Shown one piece after another: positions 33,201-41,443 of a stretch of 64,000 nucleotides of DNA; within the stretch, counting starts at the first letter, position 1, and each line of letters opens with the position of its first letter. Origin of the DNA: Streptomyces sp. NBC_00358 (GTDB lineage: Bacteria > Actinomycetota > Actinomycetes > Streptomycetales > Streptomycetaceae); contig NZ_CP107976.1 of assembly GCF_036099295.1 (NCBI RefSeq), positions 7,750,001 through 7,814,000 on the forward strand, read 5' to 3'. Below the pieces are notes generated by a model, which made no database searches, was not told the DNA's origin, and saw nothing but the letters and a program-made list of their open reading frames with translations. Position numbers and translations under genes: made by a program.

Positions 33201-33310
33201 GATCCACCTTCACTTCAGTCGGGGAGACCACGCTAAAACGCATCACCAAAGTCCGCAGAAGTGTTCGGCCAGACGGCCTACAGCGCCGTCCCCGCGGACG
33301 AACGGCCGGT

Positions 33311-34186
33311 TCAGCCGGCGGATTCGGCGGCGTGCGGGCTCAGCACATCGGTGCCGACCAGCCCGATGATGACGAAACCGAGCGCGATCCGGTACCAGAC
33401 GAACGGCATGAAGCTCTTGTGGGAGATGAACCTCATGAACCAGGCGATCACCGCGTAGCCGACCGCGAAGGCGATGACCGTCGCGAACAGGGTGGGCCCC
33501 CAGGAGACGTGGCCCTCCGCCGCCGCGTCCTTGAGTTCGAAGGTGCCGGAGGCGAGGACGGCGGGCATGGCGAGGAGGAAGGAGTAACGGGCCGCCGCAG
33601 CACGGCCGTAGCCCATGAAGAGGCCGCCGCTGATGGTGGCGCCGGAGCGGGAGACCCCGGGGATCAGGGCCATCGCCTGGCAGGCGCCGTACAGCAGACC
33701 GTCCTTGGTGTTCAGGTCCTCAAGCAGTTTGCGCTGCTTGGCCGCCCGGTGTCTGCCGCCCGTCTCGTCGCGTGCCGCGAGCCGGTCGGCGACGCCTATG
33801 ACCACGCCCATCACGATCAACATCGTGGCGGTGACCCGGAGATCGCGGAACGGTCCCTCGATCTGGTCCTTGAGCGTGATCCCGAGCACCCCGATCGGGA
33901 TCGAGCCGACGATCACGAGCCATCCCGTCCTCGCGTCCTGGTCGCCGCGCATCGCCTTGTTCACGAGCGAGCGGAACCACGCCGACAGAATCCTCCCCAC
34001 GTCCTTGCGGAAGTAGATCAGGACCGCCGCCTCCGTACCGAGCTGCGTGATCGCCGTGAACGCGGCACCGGGGTCCTGCCAGCCCGCGAACGCCGCGGTG
34101 AGCCGCAGATGCGCGCTGGAGGAGACGGGAAGGAATTCGGTCAGCCCCTGGACGAGTCCGAGGATGAGGGATTCAAACCAAGACAT
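33311..34186 (-). CDS. uppP: Undecaprenyl-diphosphate phosphatase
   Basis: A 291-residue membrane enzyme (BacA/UppP) that dephosphorylates undecaprenyl diphosphate to recycle the carrier lipid for cell-wall synthesis. ATG 34186 gives MSWFESLILGLVQGLTEFLP, the family start, followed by VSSSAHL. The second signature ALIPGVSRSGATISGG contains the catalytic Ser/Arg region. About eight membrane helices. Overproduction gives bacitracin resistance in other bacteria (family knowledge). No strong Shine-Dalgarno is visible. The 364-bp gap upstream is shared with the oxidoreductase operon promoter. Confidence 0.95.
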   Translation of the reverse strand: MSWFESLILGLVQGLTEFLPVSSSAHLRLTAAFAGWQDPGAAFTAITQLGTEAAVLIYFRKDVGRILSAWFRSLVNKAMRGDQDARTGWLVIVGSIPIGVLGITLKDQIEGPFRDLRVTATMLIVMGVVIGVADRLAARDETGGRHRAAKQRKLLEDLNTKDGLLYGACQAMALIPGVSRSGATISGGLFMGYGRAAAARYSFLLAMPAVLASGTFELKDAAAEGHVSWGPTLFATVIAFAVGYAVIAWFMRFISHKSFMPFVWYRIALGFVIIGLVGTDVLSPHAAESAG

Positions 34187-34398
34187 GAAGTTACGTCGTC
34201 CAAGTGCTGATCGTGGAAAGGGAGATGGGGTCGGCGACGGGGGACGGGAAGGGAGCTGGAGCCGGTGAGCAGGTGCTGGGAGACGGGCGCGCCGGACCGC
34301 GGTGCGGGGTGATCGCGGGCACTGAGGGCAGCCTAACCTCCGCGTGCGAGGGCCCGGCCACGGGGGCTGCGGGGCGTGACCGCGCGGTGACCGGGGTG

Positions 34399-34450
34399 TT
34401 GACCCGCCGCCCGGCCCCGGCTTACGTTGCAGCGGCGGGAAAGCGCTTGC
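34399..34450 (+). promoter_or_regulatory. Promoter with LacI-family operator for the 34551-37419 operon
   Basis: TTGACC (34399-34404) and TACGTT (34423-34428) are 18 bp apart. The dyad GAAAGCGCTTGC (34439-34450), with its AAGCGCTT centre, fits the LacI/GalR consensus and sits on the predicted transcription start. The leader is then about 115 bases. No LacI gene is nearby in the window. The rest of 34187-34550 holds nothing else I can support. Confidence 0.7.
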
Positions 34451-34550
34451 TGCGACCGGTGCGCGTTCGGTCCGCGGGACGCGTCCGGCCGGTGGCGACA
34501 GGCGCGGGCCGTTGTCCGACCTCACGTCCGATGGAGCGCTGATCAGGTAG

Positions 34551-35759
34551 ATGACCGCATCCCGTACCGCGAACGACTCCCGGGCCTCGACGAGGCACGC
34601 ACCGCGCACACCCCTCGACGGCCGCCGTGTCCGGGTCGCCGTCGTCGGCGCGGGTGCCATCGCCCGGGGGAGTCATCACCCCGCACTCGCCCGGCTCGCC
34701 GAGGAGGGCGAGACGGAGATCGTCGCCGCGGTGGACGTCGCCGAGGGCGCGGTACGGGAGTTCTGCGCCCGTGCGGGCATTCCGCACGCGTACACCGACC
34801 TGGACCGCATGCTGGAGGAGCGGCGGCCCGATCTGGTCGCGGTCTGCACCCCGCCCACTCTGCACAGGGAGCAGACCGTCGCGGCCCTGCGGGCGGGAGC
34901 GTGGGTGTGGTGCGAGAAGCCGCCCGTGCCGACGCTCGCCGACTTCGACGCGGTCCGGGCGGCGGAGGGCACCGACGGCGGGCCGTACGCCGCGATCGTC
35001 TTCCAGCACCGTTTCGGCTCGGGCGCCCGGCACGTGAGGCGCCTGATCGCGGAGCGGGCCATGGGCCGGCCGCTCGTCGCGCACTGCCAGACCACCTGGT
35101 ACCGCGACGCCGCCTACTACGCGGTCCCCTGGCGCGGCCGCTGGGCGACCGAGGGCGGCGGGCCCGCGATGGGGCACGGTATCCACCAGATGGATCTGCT
35201 CCTGGAACTGCTGGGGCCGTGGACCGAGGTGCGCGCGATGGCGGCCCGTCTGGTGCACGACGTGGAGACGGAGGACGTCTCGACCGCTCTGGTCCGCTTC
35301 GCGAACGGCGCCCTGGCGACCGTCGTCAACAGCGTTCTGAGCCCCGACGAGGTCAGCCGCATCCGTGTCGACTGCGAGCGCGCCACCGTCGAACTCACCC
35401 ACCTGTACGGCCACCGCAACGACGACTGGCGGATCACCCCGGCGCCCGGCGTGCCGGATGCGGACGCCGCGGCCTGGCGCGACTTCGGCGCGGACGTGCC
35501 CAGTTCGCACCTCGCGCAGTTGCGGGATCTCGTCGCGAGCATGCGCGCGGGCGAACGGCCGCGCGGCAGTGGCGCCGACGGGCGGACCAGCCTCGAACTG
35601 ATCACCGCGCTCTACAAGTCGGCGTTCACGGACACGACCGTCCGCGCGGGGGAGATCGGCCCGGGGGACCCGTACTACACGGCGCTGCACGGCGGCGCTC
35701 CCGGCTGGGCGCCCGCCGAGCCCGCCCGTACGAGTGCGGGCGCGGAGGCCAGGGCATGA
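34551..35759 (+). CDS. Gfo/Idh/MocA family oxidoreductase
   Basis: A 402-residue oxidoreductase. VRVAVVGAGAIARGSHHPAL is the Rossmann motif, WVWCEKPPVPTLAD contains the catalytic EKP lysine, and GPAMGHGIHQMDLLLEL is the C-terminal substrate domain. NAD(P)-dependent conversion of a sugar or polyol is likely. It is the first gene of a three-gene operon with four-base overlaps (ATGA at 35756 and GTGA at 36694). Its promoter carries a LacI-type operator, which suggests induction by a sugar. Start ATG 34551 follows GATCAGGTAG. Confidence 0.92.
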   Translation: MTASRTANDSRASTRHAPRTPLDGRRVRVAVVGAGAIARGSHHPALARLAEEGETEIVAAVDVAEGAVREFCARAGIPHAYTDLDRMLEERRPDLVAVCTPPTLHREQTVAALRAGAWVWCEKPPVPTLADFDAVRAAEGTDGGPYAAIVFQHRFGSGARHVRRLIAERAMGRPLVAHCQTTWYRDAAYYAVPWRGRWATEGGGPAMGHGIHQMDLLLELLGPWTEVRAMAARLVHDVETEDVSTALVRFANGALATVVNSVLSPDEVSRIRVDCERATVELTHLYGHRNDDWRITPAPGVPDADAAAWRDFGADVPSSHLAQLRDLVASMRAGERPRGSGADGRTSLELITALYKSAFTDTTVRAGEIGPGDPYYTALHGGAPGWAPAEPARTSAGAEARA

Positions 35760-36697
35760 GCGAGCTGTCGGGGTCAGCCCTGCGGATCGTCCACACGCAC
35801 GGGGAGCGCGTCGCGATCAGGGAAGTCTCCACCGGCGTCGAGCTGTTGAACTACGTCTACCGACCGGAAGCCGCCTGGGAGTCCCCGAAGCCCTACCTGC
35901 ACCCCTTGCGGACGCTGGCCGGCGACGTCGTCACGGACTACCGCCCGAACGACCACCGCTGGCACAAGGGTCTCCAGATGACGGCCTCGCACCTCTCCGG
36001 CCAGAACCTGTGGGGCGGCAACACCTACGTCCCGGGAAAGGGGTATCTCGAACTCCCGGAGCGCGTCGGGTCGATGGAGCATGTCGCCTTCGACGAGCTC
36101 GTCGCGGAGGGCGGCGACGCTGTCATCTCCGAGCGGCTCACCTGGCATCCGTACAGCGGTGAGCCGTGGGCCGAGGAGACGCGCCGGATCGAGGTGTCCG
36201 ACGTCGATCCCGGGGCGGGCTCCTGGGCGCTGACCTGGACCACCGCCGTCACCAACCGCCGCGCGGAGCCGCTGCGTTTCGGCAGTCCGACCACCGCGGG
36301 GCGCCGAATGGCGGGCTACACGGGCCTGTTCTGGCGCGGACCGCGCGGCTTCCGGGACGGGCGGGTCGTCGGACCGGAATCGGAGGGGCCCGACCTGATG
36401 GGGCGACAGGCTCCCTGGCTCGCGTACTCGGGCGAGCACGACGGCCGGGACGGTCACGCCACCCTCGTCTTCGCGCACGCGCCCGAGAACGACCACGACG
36501 GGTCGCGGGGCGCCCACCCGGCCCACTGGTTCGTGCGCAACGAACCCTTCGCCGCGGTCGCACCGTCCCTGGCCTTCTTCGATGAACTGGAACTCGCGCC
36601 CGGCGACACACTCACCCGCCGCTACCGGGTGGTCGTCGCCGACGGGTCCTGGGAGCGCGAGGACATCGTCAAGTACCTTGCGGAGCACCCCTGGTGA
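35756..36697 (+). CDS. PmoA-like (DUF6807) family protein
   Basis: A 313-residue protein annotated in databases as PmoA-like after a methane-oxygenase subunit name, now DUF6807. It has YVYRPEAAWESPKPYLHPLRTLAG at the start, DHRWHKGLQMTASHL, and GLFWRGPRGFRDG later. It is a beta-rich soluble protein with no membrane segments, so it is not a true methane monooxygenase subunit. Genes of this family travel with Gfo/Idh oxidoreductases in polysaccharide or sugar operons. It overlaps its neighbours on both sides by four bases. Confidence 0.85.
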   Translation: MSELSGSALRIVHTHGERVAIREVSTGVELLNYVYRPEAAWESPKPYLHPLRTLAGDVVTDYRPNDHRWHKGLQMTASHLSGQNLWGGNTYVPGKGYLELPERVGSMEHVAFDELVAEGGDAVISERLTWHPYSGEPWAEETRRIEVSDVDPGAGSWALTWTTAVTNRRAEPLRFGSPTTAGRRMAGYTGLFWRGPRGFRDGRVVGPESEGPDLMGRQAPWLAYSGEHDGRDGHATLVFAHAPENDHDGSRGAHPAHWFVRNEPFAAVAPSLAFFDELELAPGDTLTRRYRVVVADGSWEREDIVKYLAEHPW

Positions 36698-37419
36698 GCG
36701 CCGAGCCTCCCGGATTCCCCGGGCTTCCGGGCGCGGTGGCCGTGTCGCGTCTGCGGGTGTACGACTGGCCCGCGGCCGACGGTGTGTGCGGCGGAACGCC
36801 CCATCTGCACCTGACCTGTTCGGAGGCGTACGTCGTCACCGGCGGGCGCGGCTCGGTCCAGACGCTGACCGCGTCGGGGTACGGGGTGACGCCCCTCGTG
36901 CCGGGTGCGGTGGTCTGGTTCACCCCGGGCGCGATCCACCGGCTCGTCAACGACGGCGATCTGCGCATCACCGTGATCATGCAGAACAACGGCCTGCCGG
37001 AGGCGGGCGACGCGGTCATCACCCTGCCTCCGGAGTACCTGACCGATCCCGGCACCTACGCGGCGGCCACCGTCGTCCCCGCGGACGCGCCCGAGGAGGA
37101 GCGGGCACGCTTCGCCCGTGCCCGCCGTGACCTCGCCCTGGAGGGGTACGGCGCGCTGCGCGACGCGGACGGACCCGCGCCGCTGGCGGCGTTCCACCGG
37201 GCCGCCGCCGCCCTGGTGCGGCCACGCCTCGCGGAGTGGCGCGACCGGTGGCGGCGCGGCGCCGAGGCCGCCGCCGCGACCACCGGGGACCAGCTCGACC
37301 GGCTGGAGCGGGGTGACGCGTCGCATCTCGCCGCGGCCATCGTCCGGGCCGAACGGCCTTCCGTGCGGGGCCGGTTCGGAATGTGCGGACGGCTCGACGT
37401 CTACGAGACGGCCGACTAG
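36694..37419 (+). CDS. Cupin domain-containing protein
   Basis: A 241-residue protein with a cupin barrel over residues ~25-105. The metal-site motif is HLHLTCSEAYVVTGGRGSVQ (two His, Glu), and VWFTPGAIHRLVNDGDL holds the third His. The C-terminal ~130 residues are helical (RARFARARRDLALEGYGALR). Likely a sugar isomerase or dioxygenase-like enzyme or a sensor. It is the last gene of the operon (GTG 36694 overlaps the PmoA-like stop). The GCCCGCC array starts 11 bp after its stop. Confidence 0.85.
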   Translation: MSAEPPGFPGLPGAVAVSRLRVYDWPAADGVCGGTPHLHLTCSEAYVVTGGRGSVQTLTASGYGVTPLVPGAVVWFTPGAIHRLVNDGDLRITVIMQNNGLPEAGDAVITLPPEYLTDPGTYAAATVVPADAPEEERARFARARRDLALEGYGALRDADGPAPLAAFHRAAAALVRPRLAEWRDRWRRGAEAAAATTGDQLDRLERGDASHLAAAIVRAERPSVRGRFGMCGRLDVYETAD

Positions 37420-37430
37420 GCCGTAGCATC

Positions 37431-37524
37431 GCCCGCCGCCCGCCGCCCGCCGCCCGCCGCCCGCCGCCCGCCGCCCGCCGCCCGCCGCCCGCCGCCCGCC
37501 GCCCGCCGCCCGCCGCCCGCCGCC
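37431..37524. repeat. Heptamer array (GCCCGCC) of 13.4 copies, G4-prone
   Basis: The seven-base unit GCCCGCC is repeated without interruption for 94 bp. On the minus strand it reads as repeated GGGC-GGC runs, ideal for G-quadruplex formation. It lies between the cupin stop codon and the 3' end of the convergent hxlR-type gene, so could also slow or stop transcription from both sides. Confidence 0.95.
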
Positions 37525-37569
37525 GGTGTCTGCGTCTGTGTCTGCGTTCGCGTCCCCCGGTGGCGGCGG

Positions 37570-38031
37570 CTAGGCCGCGGCCGGACCGGTCACCGTCCAG
37601 CCCGGGGCCTGGGGGTGTGCCGTGAGATCCTCGTGCTCGACCCGTTCTCCGCACTCCTGGCAGACCACCTGGGGGACCAGTTCGTGGCCGCAGGTGTGCT
37701 CCAGCACCATGGGGCGGAAGCCGTCCTCCTGGAGATGCCGGTCTCCCCACGCCATGAGCGTCAGCAGGACGGGTTCCAGTTCGAGGCCCGCCCGGGTGGG
37801 CCGGTACTCGTAGCGCCTGGGGCGGTCGCTGTACTCCGCCTTCTCCAGCAGCCCGGCGTCCACGAGTCGCTTCAGCCTGGTCGTCAGCACGTCGCGAGGG
37901 GCGCCGGTGTTGCGCACCAGCTGGTCGAAGCGGGTGGCGCCGAGCGACACCTCGCGCAGGACCAGCAGGGAGTACTTCTCGCCGACGAGGGCGAGTGTCG
38001 CGGCGATCGAGCAGGGGCGAGGGTCCTTCAT
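37570..38031 (-). CDS. HxlR family transcriptional regulator
   Basis: A 153-residue HxlR winged-helix regulator, starting CSIAATLALVGEKYSLLVLR and continuing with GAPRDVLTTRLKRLVDAGLL. An extra C-terminal part carries Cys residues (HTCGHELVPQVVCQECG), a possible zinc or redox site. ATG 38031. It is divergent from the thiolase gene. Two near-identical 23-bp blocks lie in the 150-bp gap and are probably its operators, so the thiolase is the likely target. Confidence 0.92.
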   Translation of the reverse strand: MKDPRPCSIAATLALVGEKYSLLVLREVSLGATRFDQLVRNTGAPRDVLTTRLKRLVDAGLLEKAEYSDRPRRYEYRPTRAGLELEPVLLTLMAWGDRHLQEDGFRPMVLEHTCGHELVPQVVCQECGERVEHEDLTAHPQAPGWTVTGPAAA

Positions 38032-38052
38032 GCGGCCAGTCTACGGAGGTGG

Positions 38053-38120
38053 GTTGGATGTTCCAACTCACTGGGTTACTCTTGGGTCACTTGGAGAGTT
38101 GGAAAATCAAACTCACCGGG
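38053..38120. promoter_or_regulatory. Two direct 23-bp operator-like blocks between hxlR and thiolase
   Basis: Blocks at 38053-38075 and 38098-38120 both start GTTGGA, share AACTCAC and end GGG, differing at about five positions; each also contains an imperfect GTTGGA/TCCAAC dyad. They are 45 bp apart centre to centre (about four helical turns). Confidence 0.75.
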
Positions 38121-38181
38121 TTCGAAGGCCGGATCCGTCCGGTCGCCGGTTCCCCGACCTCAGAGACCTGAGAGGCATCCC

Positions 38182-39357
38182 ATGCGTGACGCCGTGATCG
38201 TCGAAGCCGTACGCACTCCCGTGGGCAAGGGCAAGCCGAACGGCTCCCTCGCCCACGTCCACCCCGTGGAACTCCTCGCCCACACCCTTCGCACCCTCGT
38301 CGAGCGCACCGGTATCGACCCCGCGCTGATCGACGACGTCATCGGCGGCACCGTCGACCAGGTCGGTGAGCAGGCCATGAACACCACGCGGTACGCGGTG
38401 CTGTCGGCGGGTTTCCCGGAGACGGTCCCCGCGACGACGGTGGACCGTCAGTGCGGCTCGTCCCAGCAGGCCGTGCACTTCGCCGCGCAGGGCGTGATGT
38501 CGGGGGCGTACGACATGGTCGTGGCCTGCGGTGTGGAGTCGATGAGCCGGGTGCCGATGTGGTCGAACGTGCCGGCGGGCGCGGATCCCTTCGGCCCCGG
38601 GGTCGCCGGGCGCTACCCCGAGGGCCTGGTGCCGCAGGGCATCAGCGCCGAGCTCATCGCAGCCAAGTGGGGCATCACCCGCGAGCGTATGGACGCCTTC
38701 GCCGTCGGCTCGCACGAGAAGGCTGCCGAGGCGTGGAGCGGCGGTCTGTTCGACGCCGAGATCGCGCCCCTGGAGGGTGTCACCCGGGACGAGTGCGTCC
38801 GTCCGGGCAGTACCCCGGAGATACTCGCCGGGCTGAAGCCCGCGTACTACGACCCGGGTTTCGGTGAGCGCTTCCCGCAGATCGACTGGTCGGTCACGGC
38901 CGGGAACGCGAGCCCGGTCAACGACGGCGCGTCCGCCGTGCTCATCACCTCGGGCGAGACCGCCGCACGCCTCGGGCTGCGGCCCATCGCCCGGCTGCAC
39001 AGCTTCGCCGTCACCGGTTCGGACCCGCTGCTGATGCTCACCGGCGTCATCCCGGCCACCGAGAAGGTGCTGCGCAGGGCTGGGCTGGACCTCGGCGACA
39101 TCGACCTCTTCGAGGTGAACGAGGCCTTCGCCGCCGTCGTCCTCGCCTGGCAGCAGGAGACGGGCGCCGATCTGTCCAGGGTCAACGTGCACGGCGGGGC
39201 CATCGCGATCGGCCACCCGCTCGGCGCGAGCGGCACCCGCCTCACCACGACCCTTGTCCACGCGATGCGCGCCCGCGGGGCCCGTTACGCGCTGCAGACG
39301 ATGTGCGAGGCGGGCGGACTGGCGAACGCGATGATCCTGGAGGCGGTGCGCCCGTAG
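38182..39357 (+). CDS. Acetyl-CoA C-acyltransferase (thiolase)
   Basis: A 391-residue thiolase that cleaves 3-ketoacyl-CoA with CoA or condenses acyl-CoA units. The acylated Cys is in VDRQCGSSQQAVH (about residue 90). EVNEAFA, GGAIAIGHPLGASG with the active His, and MCEAGG with the second Cys near the C-terminus are all present. Beta-oxidation or acetoacetyl-CoA work is likely. ATG 38182. It is divergent from an HxlR regulator with two operator-like blocks between. The last codons join a degenerate 33-bp tandem repeat. Confidence 0.95.
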   Translation: MRDAVIVEAVRTPVGKGKPNGSLAHVHPVELLAHTLRTLVERTGIDPALIDDVIGGTVDQVGEQAMNTTRYAVLSAGFPETVPATTVDRQCGSSQQAVHFAAQGVMSGAYDMVVACGVESMSRVPMWSNVPAGADPFGPGVAGRYPEGLVPQGISAELIAAKWGITRERMDAFAVGSHEKAAEAWSGGLFDAEIAPLEGVTRDECVRPGSTPEILAGLKPAYYDPGFGERFPQIDWSVTAGNASPVNDGASAVLITSGETAARLGLRPIARLHSFAVTGSDPLLMLTGVIPATEKVLRRAGLDLGDIDLFEVNEAFAAVVLAWQQETGADLSRVNVHGGAIAIGHPLGASGTRLTTTLVHAMRARGARYALQTMCEAGGLANAMILEAVRP

Positions 39358-39460
39358 CGGCTGCGGACTCCGGACGGAGTGCGGCCCGCGCCGGCCGTGG
39401 ATTCCGAAGGGAGGCGGCCCGTGGCGGGCGTGGATTCCGGTGGGAGTGCGCCCGTCGCGG
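39331..39460. repeat. Degenerate 33-bp tandem repeat starting in the thiolase 3' end
   Basis: Four units of about 33 bp begin near 39331, 39365, 39399 and 39432. The first contains the last codons and TAG of the thiolase; the others share GGATTCCG and GTGCGCCCGT-type segments. Fills the gap before the convergent TVP38 gene. Confidence 0.65.
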
Positions 39461-39469
39461 CGCGGTGTC

Positions 39470-40285
39470 TCAGTGGCCGCGCAGGTGGTGGCGCTTGCGC
39501 CAGGCGACCGCCGTTCCGGCGAGGGCGGGGACCGCGATGAAGGCCATCGCGATCAGGAAGGCCGGGGACGTCGGCGCCGACGCACGGGCACCGGCGACGG
39601 CGTACGCGGCGGTGTTCGGGATCGAGCCGAGCGCCGTCGCGACCAGGAACGGCAGCCAGCCCATGCGGGACACGGCCGCGCAGTAGTTCGCGGCCCAGAA
39701 CGGCACACCGGGGAACAGCCGGGCCACCATCATCGAGCGGAAGCCGTGCCGGCTGAGCTGACCGTCCGCCGCCTTCAGCCAGCGGGCCCGCAGCAGTGGC
39801 CGCAGCGCGTCCTGCCCGAGGATCCGGCCGAGGCCGAAGGCGACACCGGCGCCGAGCACCGTGCCCACCAGGGCGGTGCCCAGGCCCAGTTGGGAGCCGA
39901 ACAGAGCTCCGGCCGCCAGATTGAGCAGCGGTCTGGGGACGAAGGCGACCGTGCACATCCCGTACGCCGCGGCGAACGCGACAACCGCCGCGGCGCCGCC
40001 GAGCTGGGGCGGCCAGCCGTCGGCGAGCAGCCGCTGCGGATCGAGGAGGAGCACGCTCGACCCGGCCGCCGCGAGCAGCACGACCAGCAGGGAGAGCCGC
40101 GACCAGGGCGAGACCAGCGCTCTCAGGAAGCGTGCGGGCAGGCCGGTGCGTGCGGCGGTCAGGACCGCGGGTGCGGCGACGGCGATCTCCGTGCCCACGA
40201 CCGGGTCGGCGGCGGTGAGCTCCGTGGCGGCGGCCTGGGGAGTGGCCGTGGCGGTGCCCCCAGAGCGGGTGGTGGCATCGAGCAT
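39470..40285 (-). CDS. TVP38/TMEM64 family membrane protein
   Basis: A 271-residue membrane protein of the DedA-related TVP38/TMEM64 (VTT domain) family. About five membrane segments include LSLLVVLLAAAGSSVLLL and FVPRPLLNLAAGALFGSQLG. The reentrant motif MVARLFPGVPFWAANYCAAV is diagnostic. Related DedA proteins flip lipids, and the same is plausible here. ATG 40285 lies seven bases after TAGTGT (40293-40298, complement), so leaderless. It is divergent from the AlkD-like gene. Confidence 0.9.
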   Translation of the reverse strand: MLDATTRSGGTATATPQAAATELTAADPVVGTEIAVAAPAVLTAARTGLPARFLRALVSPWSRLSLLVVLLAAAGSSVLLLDPQRLLADGWPPQLGGAAAVVAFAAAYGMCTVAFVPRPLLNLAAGALFGSQLGLGTALVGTVLGAGVAFGLGRILGQDALRPLLRARWLKAADGQLSRHGFRSMMVARLFPGVPFWAANYCAAVSRMGWLPFLVATALGSIPNTAAYAVAGARASAPTSPAFLIAMAFIAVPALAGTAVAWRKRHHLRGH

Positions 40286-40292
40286 TCCGGTG

Positions 40293-40328
40293 ACACTAGC
40301 CGACGTACGTATGTGATCGCCGTATGGT
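40293..40328. promoter_or_regulatory. Back-to-back promoters of TVP38 and AlkD-like genes
   Basis: On the minus strand TAGTGT (40298-40293) precedes ATG 40285 by seven bases. On the plus strand TATGGT (40323-40328) precedes ATG 40336 by seven bases, with CCGACG 17 bp further up. Both divergent messages would be leaderless and cannot easily start together. Confidence 0.5.
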
Positions 40329-40335
40329 TCGTCTC

Positions 40336-41070
40336 ATGGGCGTCACGGCTTCCGGAACATCCGGTGCGTGCTTCGAGGCACCGGACAGCGTCCTCGCGGA
40401 CACCGTCCTGGAACGGCTCACGACCGTCTATCCGACGGCCGCCGACCCCCGGCGGGCCGCGTCGATGCGCGCGTACATGAAGGACATCGCCCCCTTTCTC
40501 GGGCTGGCGACGCCCCAGCGCCGTGTCCTGTCCCGGACGGTGCTCCTGGACACCGCCCGGCCCGATGAGACGGACTGCGCGGCGCTCGCCCTGCGCTGCT
40601 GGCGGCTGCCGGAACGCGAGTACCAGTACTTCGCCGTCGACTACCTGCGCCGCCACGTGACGCGCCTGTCGTCGGACTTCCTGCCGGTGGCACGGCACCT
40701 CGTCTCCACCGCCTCCTGGTGGGACACCGTCGACCCGCTCGCCGCGCACGTGGTGGGAGGCCTGGTGGCGGCCGACCCGCGGCTGCGGACCGACATGGAC
40801 GCCTGGATCGAGGACGACGACCTGTGGGTCGCCCGTACCGCGCTGCTCCACCAGCTCCGTCACAAGGAGGCCACCGACACCGGACGCCTCTTCGCGTACT
40901 GCGTCCGCCGGTCGGGCCATCCCGACTTCTTCATCCGCAAGGCCATCGGATGGTGTCTGCGCGAGTACGCCAAGACCGATCCGCGGGCGGTACGGGACTT
41001 CGTGGCCGCGGAGCGGGAGAGGCTCGCTCCGCTGTCCGTGCGCGAGGCGCTGAAGAACATCGGCCCCTGA
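40336..41070 (+). CDS. DNA alkylation repair (AlkD-like) HEAT-repeat protein
   Basis: A 244-residue protein of the AlkD-like family of HEAT-repeat DNA glycosylases. MRAYMKDIAPFLGLATPQRR, REYQYFAVDYLRRHV and DLWVARTALLHQLRHKEATD are typical helices; SWWDTVDPLAAHVVG contains the conserved Trp-Asp. FFIRKAIGWCLREYAKTDP is a signature of the family. AlkD removes bulky N3/N7 alkyl-purines without base flipping. ATG 40336 is preferred over 40324 because of the -10 box TATGGT at seven bases. Confidence 0.88.
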   Translation: MGVTASGTSGACFEAPDSVLADTVLERLTTVYPTAADPRRAASMRAYMKDIAPFLGLATPQRRVLSRTVLLDTARPDETDCAALALRCWRLPEREYQYFAVDYLRRHVTRLSSDFLPVARHLVSTASWWDTVDPLAAHVVGGLVAADPRLRTDMDAWIEDDDLWVARTALLHQLRHKEATDTGRLFAYCVRRSGHPDFFIRKAIGWCLREYAKTDPRAVRDFVAAERERLAPLSVREALKNIGP

Positions 41071-41211
41071 CGTGGCGGACGCGGCCCCGTTCCCCGTACC
41101 CCGCGGGCTCCCGACGCACCGCCCGCACCATCCGTAGCGCCCGCACCGAACCCGTCCACAGGGCACCGAAAACCATTCGACGTGGGCGGACGCGTCGGCG
41201 ATGATCTCCTC

Positions 41212-41313
41212 ATGTTCCGGTACGCCTTCCTCCTCGCAGCATCCGCGGTCGCGGATGCGCCGAAGGCTGCCGTCCCGATCGTCACGGCAGCCGTCGACGG
41301 CGCCCGAAGCTGA
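41212..41313 (+). CDS. Possible 33-residue peptide upstream of tuf3
   Basis: MFRYAFLLAASAVADAPKAA continues for 13 more residues to TGA. Codons end mostly in G/C and the start is hydrophobic, but no Shine-Dalgarno is visible. The 373-bp gap 41071-41443 upstream of tuf3 holds nothing else I can support, so this could be a leader peptide or chance. Confidence 0.25.
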   Translation: MFRYAFLLAASAVADAPKAAVPIVTAAVDGARS

Positions 41314-41443
41314 CCCTTCCCGGATTGTCCGGCGGACCCCGCAGGGGGAGGGTCGGTAACTCCTGGGGGTCCCCGTCCCGGCCCGAGCGCGCCGGGGCCA
41401 TCACTCAGCTCCGCTGACACTGAAGAGGCTTCGAGGTACAGCC

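Noticed and set aside
35756..36697. Methane monooxygenase subunit
   Set aside because: The PmoA-like name is historical; the protein is soluble and in a sugar-type operon.
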